NCBI RefSeq assembly: GCF_900890425.1
Contig: NZ_CAAHFG010000001.1
Location: 2,480,001-2,544,000, forward strand
Direction of reading: 5' to 3'
Source of the DNA: Pontiella desulfatans
Lineage (GTDB): Bacteria; Verrucomicrobiota; Kiritimatiellia; Kiritimatiellales; Pontiellaceae
Length of the DNA stretch: 64,000 nucleotides
Shown in pieces: positions 60,082 through 64,000 of the stretch. A program made the position numbers and the translations under genes. How positions within the stretch are numbered: position 1 is the first letter of the stretch; each line of letters begins with the position of its first letter. The notes beneath the pieces were generated by a model. That model saw only the letters and a program-made list of their open reading frames with translations, made no database searches and was not told the DNA's origin.

Positions 60082-62943
60082 TTAACTCTTAAGCAGCAGA
60101 TTAACAATTTCGCCCTTACCAACTTTGAGCGATACCGCTCCGTCGGAGATCTCGAGCATTCCAATGCTTTTCTCTTCCAACGTTATCTGTTCTGCGCTGG
60201 TGATGTTTTCAGGCAATGAGATGGAAAGATCCATATCTTCGCGGGTTGGATTATAGCCGCGCAGCACCATGCCCTCTTCATATTCCGCCTTTTTCAATGC
60301 CGATAGCTGGAACTGATCGTTATCGACGCTGAAGAGCGATTCGGTTTGCGGCAACGTGCCCGCATGGGGCGTACATTCGGCCACACGCAACGGCGCATTG
60401 AACTGTAATGCTTCGGTCGCCACAGCACCTTCCTGCCAATCACCGCTGTGCGGTTGAACGGCATACTTGAAGGTGTAGGTTCCCAGGCATTGGGCCAGCA
60501 GTTGATCCTGATGCGTTTCGCTTGGGTTGCCCGCAGTACCGAAACAACGCAGCAACGTCAGCGCAATGGCGCGCTGTTTGTTGTCGGTCACTTCATATTC
60601 AGACAATCCCATATGCATTACCGCCAAACCGTTCTGCCCGTCGCTCACGTCCACGAACGAAGCCGTCGGCATCGTTTTGGCGGCTTCTTCATACCAGCCG
60701 GTCGAATCGGGAATTGCAATCCCGCGCTCCACCACATCGTAGGGCGAGTCCACATGGCAGACCATGGCATCGCTGCGCCCGCTCGGGAAGAGTACGCGCA
60801 GACGGTGATCCTTCACCGTGTTTTCAACGACGGTCGAAAACTCCAACCGCCTGCTGCCTTTGCGCAACGTGATTTCGGTCGTGACCGCCACGGCCTTCTT
60901 AACCGCAGAACGTTTGGTTGCTCCATAGTCGATCCACTCCGCGCCATGCGGCACATGCACCTTACGTTCGGCTCCGAGACTTTCCGGGAGCATCCAGGTG
61001 CGTTCGATGCGGATAGTCGATGAGAGCGGCCCGTTCCGAACCAGCGCAACATCCGCCGGCTGGTCGATGGTTGTATACAGCCCCGGTTCTTCCGGTTTCA
61101 CATGGGCCAGCGGGCCGCCGCATTCGCCTTCGTCTTCAAACGTATTCAAACCGCAGTAGATTTCGCCGGTCTGTTTATCCAGCAGGTTGACTGATCCGTC
61201 GCCATGCACCATCGCCTTGAGATATTCATTTTCCAGCACATTGGGTTCTGTACTGATCAGATCCACCGGGCGGGACGACGCCTGCTTCGGCACCACCTTA
61301 TAGGAGTTCCAGCCCATGGAAGGAACCTCGGCATCGATCGCGACCTTGATGCGGGAAGAGTCAAAGTTGAAAGCCGAACCATACTTCAGATAGGCATACA
61401 TCGAATCGTCCTCAACGCTGCAAACCTGTGCTCGCACGGCATTGCCCTCGACATCAAACACCTCCACCATGATCGGCACTTTATAGTGATGCCCGGGAAT
61501 CTTGCGCATGCCCCACGAGTGCGGCACATCAACAATGAATTCAACGATTTCCTTCCGGGCCATGAGAGCCGAGTTGAAAACCGTGACCCCAATCTCCCTG
61601 TCGCCCAGGTTTGAAAAGTCGATTTCCGCCGTCAACGCCTTCAGCGCATCGCGGGTGACCGCCTCGGAAATATCGTTGGCCTCGCGGTAGCGTTCTTCCA
61701 TCGCCAACTGGATGCGGTCAACATGGCAGCCGCCAATCCCGTCGTGCTGCTGGTTCTGGAGGATGTTTTTCCAGGCCATCTGCAACACGGTGCCCGGATA
61801 TTCGCCGCCGAGCAGGTTGTGCCAGCACGCAGCGGGCTCAGCCCATTTTTCGAGGCGGTACTGCGCCTCGTCATTCATCAGCTTAAGCGGCATACGGGCA
61901 GAGAACACGCCGTTGTAAAGCGGCGCAAAGGCATCGCCGTTGCTTTCCACGCTGAGCATTTCGCCCTTCATGGTAACGAGATCCTTGTCCTTGCCGGTCG
62001 CTACAAGTTCATCGCGCACCTTCTGCACATAGTCCGGGAGGCTGCTGATATGGATTTTTCCGTAGTCAATGCGCTCATTGATCTGGTCGATCAGATCCGG
62101 AACACAAGGGTCGGGGTTCTCCTGATCAAACCCCTGAAGGAACAACAGGTTGCTGGTCGATGACACCTCCTTCACGCTGTCGAGCAGCGTTTCCATCCCC
62201 GCCATCGCGGCGTCAATGCTGTTGGACTTCGGCTGGTTGATGGTGTGGAAATTAATGTCGTCCTTGCTGTATTCATCGCCCATGTGCACCAGCACGCCGC
62301 CGCCATCGCGGATGCTGTCGATGCTGAAGCTGCCGCTTGACGGCGATCCTTCCTGCGCCAGGCCTTTAATATACGGGCCGTACACATAAACCCAGAAGTT
62401 GAGGCGGTGGTAGGAGCCGAACGTATGCCCCATTGCCCGCGAACCGTCGGGCGCTTCCCACCAGAATTCCAGCTTGTCGAGTTTCGACTGGTCGATGCCG
62501 CGGTAGAAGAGGATCGTGTCCATGCCGAACTGGCGGTAGATCTGCGGGAGCTGGCTGACCTGCCCCCACGAAAAAATATTGTAGGCGCATTTCATCACGC
62601 CGCCCATATCGCCTGCAATGCGGTGGCCCATCAGCAGGTTGCGCGTCAAGGCCTCGCCGCTGACCAGGAATTCGGCCGGCAGCGTATACCACGGCCCCGC
62701 CAGGATCCGCCCTTCGGAAACCAGCTTATGGGCCCGCTCCTTGTTTTCCGGGCGCAGTTCCAAGTAATCCTCCAGGAACGAAGCCTGCGAGTCGGGGTGG
62801 AAATATTTAAAGCGCGGATCCTTTTCCATCGTGTCGATGAGAATATCGCCCGCTTCCATCAGGCGCATTTGGGTTTCGCGGAACGACCAACGGTATTCGC
62901 GATCCCAATGCGTGTTCATAATTAAATGCATGTCGTATTTCAT
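60082..62943 (-). CDS. GH38-like alpha-mannosidase with altered active site
   Basis: A 953-residue protein without signal peptide; AGAGG precedes the ATG. The Zn-binding NTHWDREYRWSF opens the protein, as HTHWDRE in GH38 enzymes, and the later NQQHDGIGGCHVDRI keeps the zinc histidine. FWWEAPDGSR also fits the family. The nucleophile position is different: where GH38 enzymes read PDSFGHxxQLPQI, this one reads IFSWGQVSQLPQI, so the nucleophilic and Zn-binding Asp appears to be Phe. It may act by another mechanism, on another substrate, or be inactive. It starts 26 bp after the sulfatase and is the second gene of the operon within the window. Confidence 0.85.
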   Translation of the reverse strand: MKYDMHLIMNTHWDREYRWSFRETQMRLMEAGDILIDTMEKDPRFKYFHPDSQASFLEDYLELRPENKERAHKLVSEGRILAGPWYTLPAEFLVSGEALTRNLLMGHRIAGDMGGVMKCAYNIFSWGQVSQLPQIYRQFGMDTILFYRGIDQSKLDKLEFWWEAPDGSRAMGHTFGSYHRLNFWVYVYGPYIKGLAQEGSPSSGSFSIDSIRDGGGVLVHMGDEYSKDDINFHTINQPKSNSIDAAMAGMETLLDSVKEVSSTSNLLFLQGFDQENPDPCVPDLIDQINERIDYGKIHISSLPDYVQKVRDELVATGKDKDLVTMKGEMLSVESNGDAFAPLYNGVFSARMPLKLMNDEAQYRLEKWAEPAACWHNLLGGEYPGTVLQMAWKNILQNQQHDGIGGCHVDRIQLAMEERYREANDISEAVTRDALKALTAEIDFSNLGDREIGVTVFNSALMARKEIVEFIVDVPHSWGMRKIPGHHYKVPIMVEVFDVEGNAVRAQVCSVEDDSMYAYLKYGSAFNFDSSRIKVAIDAEVPSMGWNSYKVVPKQASSRPVDLISTEPNVLENEYLKAMVHGDGSVNLLDKQTGEIYCGLNTFEDEGECGGPLAHVKPEEPGLYTTIDQPADVALVRNGPLSSTIRIERTWMLPESLGAERKVHVPHGAEWIDYGATKRSAVKKAVAVTTEITLRKGSRRLEFSTVVENTVKDHRLRVLFPSGRSDAMVCHVDSPYDVVERGIAIPDSTGWYEEAAKTMPTASFVDVSDGQNGLAVMHMGLSEYEVTDNKQRAIALTLLRCFGTAGNPSETHQDQLLAQCLGTYTFKYAVQPHSGDWQEGAVATEALQFNAPLRVAECTPHAGTLPQTESLFSVDNDQFQLSALKKAEYEEGMVLRGYNPTREDMDLSISLPENITSAEQITLEEKSIGMLEISDGAVSLKVGKGEIVNLLLKS

Positions 62944-62968
62944 AAAAACCTCTGTGTTGCCCGAAGGG

Positions 62969-64000
62969 TTACTTCCCTACGATCAATGTTCCTTCTAAAT
63001 TTCTGTATGCCAGACCGGACACCCCGGCCGCTTTTAAATCATCCGCCCGGTAGGTTCCGTTTGGCAACTTCACCATGCCTCCGTTTTCGCCCGGCATGGA
63101 GACTTCGGCAAACCGAAGGGTCTCTTTCAGTGCGAGCATGGGCATCCGGGATGAATTCCTGCTTTCAAAATTGAGCCCGGCTTTAGGAAACGCCGTCGCG
63201 AAGTCAACATCGAGCGCCACTTCGTCAGCCGCGGAATCGGACAGAACGAAGGTTCCCGTGTAGCCTTGGTCGGCTCCGCTGATGATCACCGATGTCCCCG
63301 CTTGCTGGAATGCGGAAAGGCTCAGATCTCCCTCGCCGGACAGCCCTGCTTTCAGCTCAAGGCTACCGTCAATGTTCAGGATTTTCGATGGGGCATCCAC
63401 CCGCACCCGGCCAAGCAGCACGGCATTGCGGCCGGAATAGCGATTCTGGATCTGTCCGCCGTCGAGAATGAGTTGTCCCTTTCCAAGCATTCCGCCGCCG
63501 GTCAGCCAGATCGAAGCATCGTTCTTCAGCGTGAGGGTTTTTCCGGGAAACGGCCCGTTGGTGCCAAGAGCCAGCAGCCACACATCCTTCTGATCATGAA
63601 CATAGTGGTTTCCAGACATTGGAACCTGCGCTGGATTTCCCCACACCGCATTATTCCAACTCACGGGTGCTTTCTTGGTAGCATTGGAGCTGGTTGAGAA
63701 CGTTGATCCATCACCCGGCGGGGTTTTCGGCGGGCCGATAAGTGCATCGAGCCGGGCCTTCATGGCGGAGATGCGCTCCGGATTCTGGCCGTAGACATTG
63801 GTGGTTTGCCCGGGGTCGCTCTTCACATTATAAAGCTGCGCTCCCGGCGCATTGGCTCTGAGCGTTCCATCGGCATGGTGGTCGCTGTTAGTCATCCCCG
63901 TGCTTTTATACGACTGTCCCCAGACTTGCGTCGGATGGGCGGTCATCCCCCCGGAACCCTGGAAGGGATAGTAGACCCATCCTTTGTAGTAAAGCCCCTG
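62969..64000 (-). CDS. Sulfatase C-terminal part fused to a beta-solenoid-like domain
   Basis: Only the last 343 codons are in the window; the gene continues past the right edge. The first part (LYYKGWVYYPFQGSGGMTAHPTQ ... QLYNVKSDPGQTTNVYGQNP) is the typical end of a formylglycine-dependent sulfatase, with the LYN-x-x-DPGQ-x-xN motif. After about residue 105 of the visible part it continues for some 240 residues as a beta-rich domain (LTLKNDASIWLTGGGMLGKG, LILDGGQIQN, GRVRVDAPSKIL, LSGEGDLSLSAF), similar to passenger-domain repeats. It probably cleaves sulfate esters from a polysaccharide before the GH enzymes of this operon act. The catalytic Cys/Ser is outside the window. Confidence 0.82.
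   Translation of the reverse strand, partial: QGLYYKGWVYYPFQGSGGMTAHPTQVWGQSYKSTGMTNSDHHADGTLRANAPGAQLYNVKSDPGQTTNVYGQNPERISAMKARLDALIGPPKTPPGDGSTFSTSSNATKKAPVSWNNAVWGNPAQVPMSGNHYVHDQKDVWLLALGTNGPFPGKTLTLKNDASIWLTGGGMLGKGQLILDGGQIQNRYSGRNAVLLGRVRVDAPSKILNIDGSLELKAGLSGEGDLSLSAFQQAGTSVIISGADQGYTGTFVLSDSAADEVALDVDFATAFPKAGLNFESRNSSRMPMLALKETLRFAEVSMPGENGGMVKLPNGTYRADDLKAAGVSGLAYRNLEGTLIVGK

Overview
The window looks like a chromosomal piece of a GC-rich, Gram-negative marine or anaerobic bacterium of the PVC superphylum, most probably Kiritimatiellota (Pontiella-like). This placement is an inference, from the mix of secreted sulfatase and glycoside hydrolases, long PPC and beta-helix secreted proteins, a PEP-CTERM protein, a NifS/NifU iron-sulfur pair, a short-form indolepyruvate:ferredoxin oxidoreductase with two phenylacetate-CoA ligases, and many short palindromic intergenic repeats. 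No rRNA gene is present to confirm it.

Layout. 0-1.6 kb: the start of a Gfo/Idh/MocA oxidoreductase and a GH71/99-like hydrolase. 1.9-2.2 kb: two tRNA genes (CAT and TAC anticodons), each with its own promoter. 2.3-7 kb: hisC, then a sodium/solute symporter with its small accessory protein and an outer-membrane porin. 7-18 kb: an aryl-acid module. On the minus strand lie a YbgC-type thioesterase, iorA, iorB and a PaaI-type thioesterase. On the plus strand lie a ferredoxin, phenylacetate-CoA ligase, ACT protein, second ligase and a membrane protein. A large secreted beta-helix protein separates the two halves. Together they could convert aromatic 2-oxoacids to aryl-CoA and then to free acids, or run in reverse. 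18.9-25 kb: a secreted PPC-repeat protein, then nifS, a GxxExxY nuclease-like gene framed by inverted repeats, nifU and nadA (a Fe-S enzyme that could use the NifSU supply). 25.2-26.5 kb: a tiny Cys/Lys-rich protein and phosphofructokinase. 26.6-38.2 kb: secreted phosphoesterases (an EEP nuclease-like protein and two giant 5'-nucleotidase fusions) and a PEP-CTERM protein, suggesting scavenging of phosphate or nucleotides outside the cytoplasm. 38.3-47.8 kb: ppx and ppk1 (polyphosphate metabolism), followed by a two-gene TIR-domain operon. 48.5-53 kb: mutS and a polytopic TPR membrane protein. 53.2 kb: an IS21 IstB remnant. 53.5-64 kb: one tight polysaccharide-degradation operon (sulfatase, GH38-like protein, two paralogous putative hydrolases, GPH-type sugar symporter, GH78-like rhamnosidase).

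The most notable structure is the TIR operon (40.3/38.5-43.75 kb). One protein has TIR, one membrane helix, 21 tandem 32-residue repeats and a PDZ-like end. The other has TIR, one membrane helix, a coiled coil and a duplicated C-terminal domain. Their genes overlap by four bases. The pair sits between the intact 3' end of ppk1 and a second, diverged copy of that 3' end, as expected if an island had inserted there. The second notable structure is a PD-(D/E)XK-like GxxExxY gene tightly enclosed by inverted repeats inside the nifU-nifS operon; similar arms occur as solo hairpins elsewhere in the window. Most gene starts given here were moved to the ATG/GTG that has a Shine-Dalgarno sequence.
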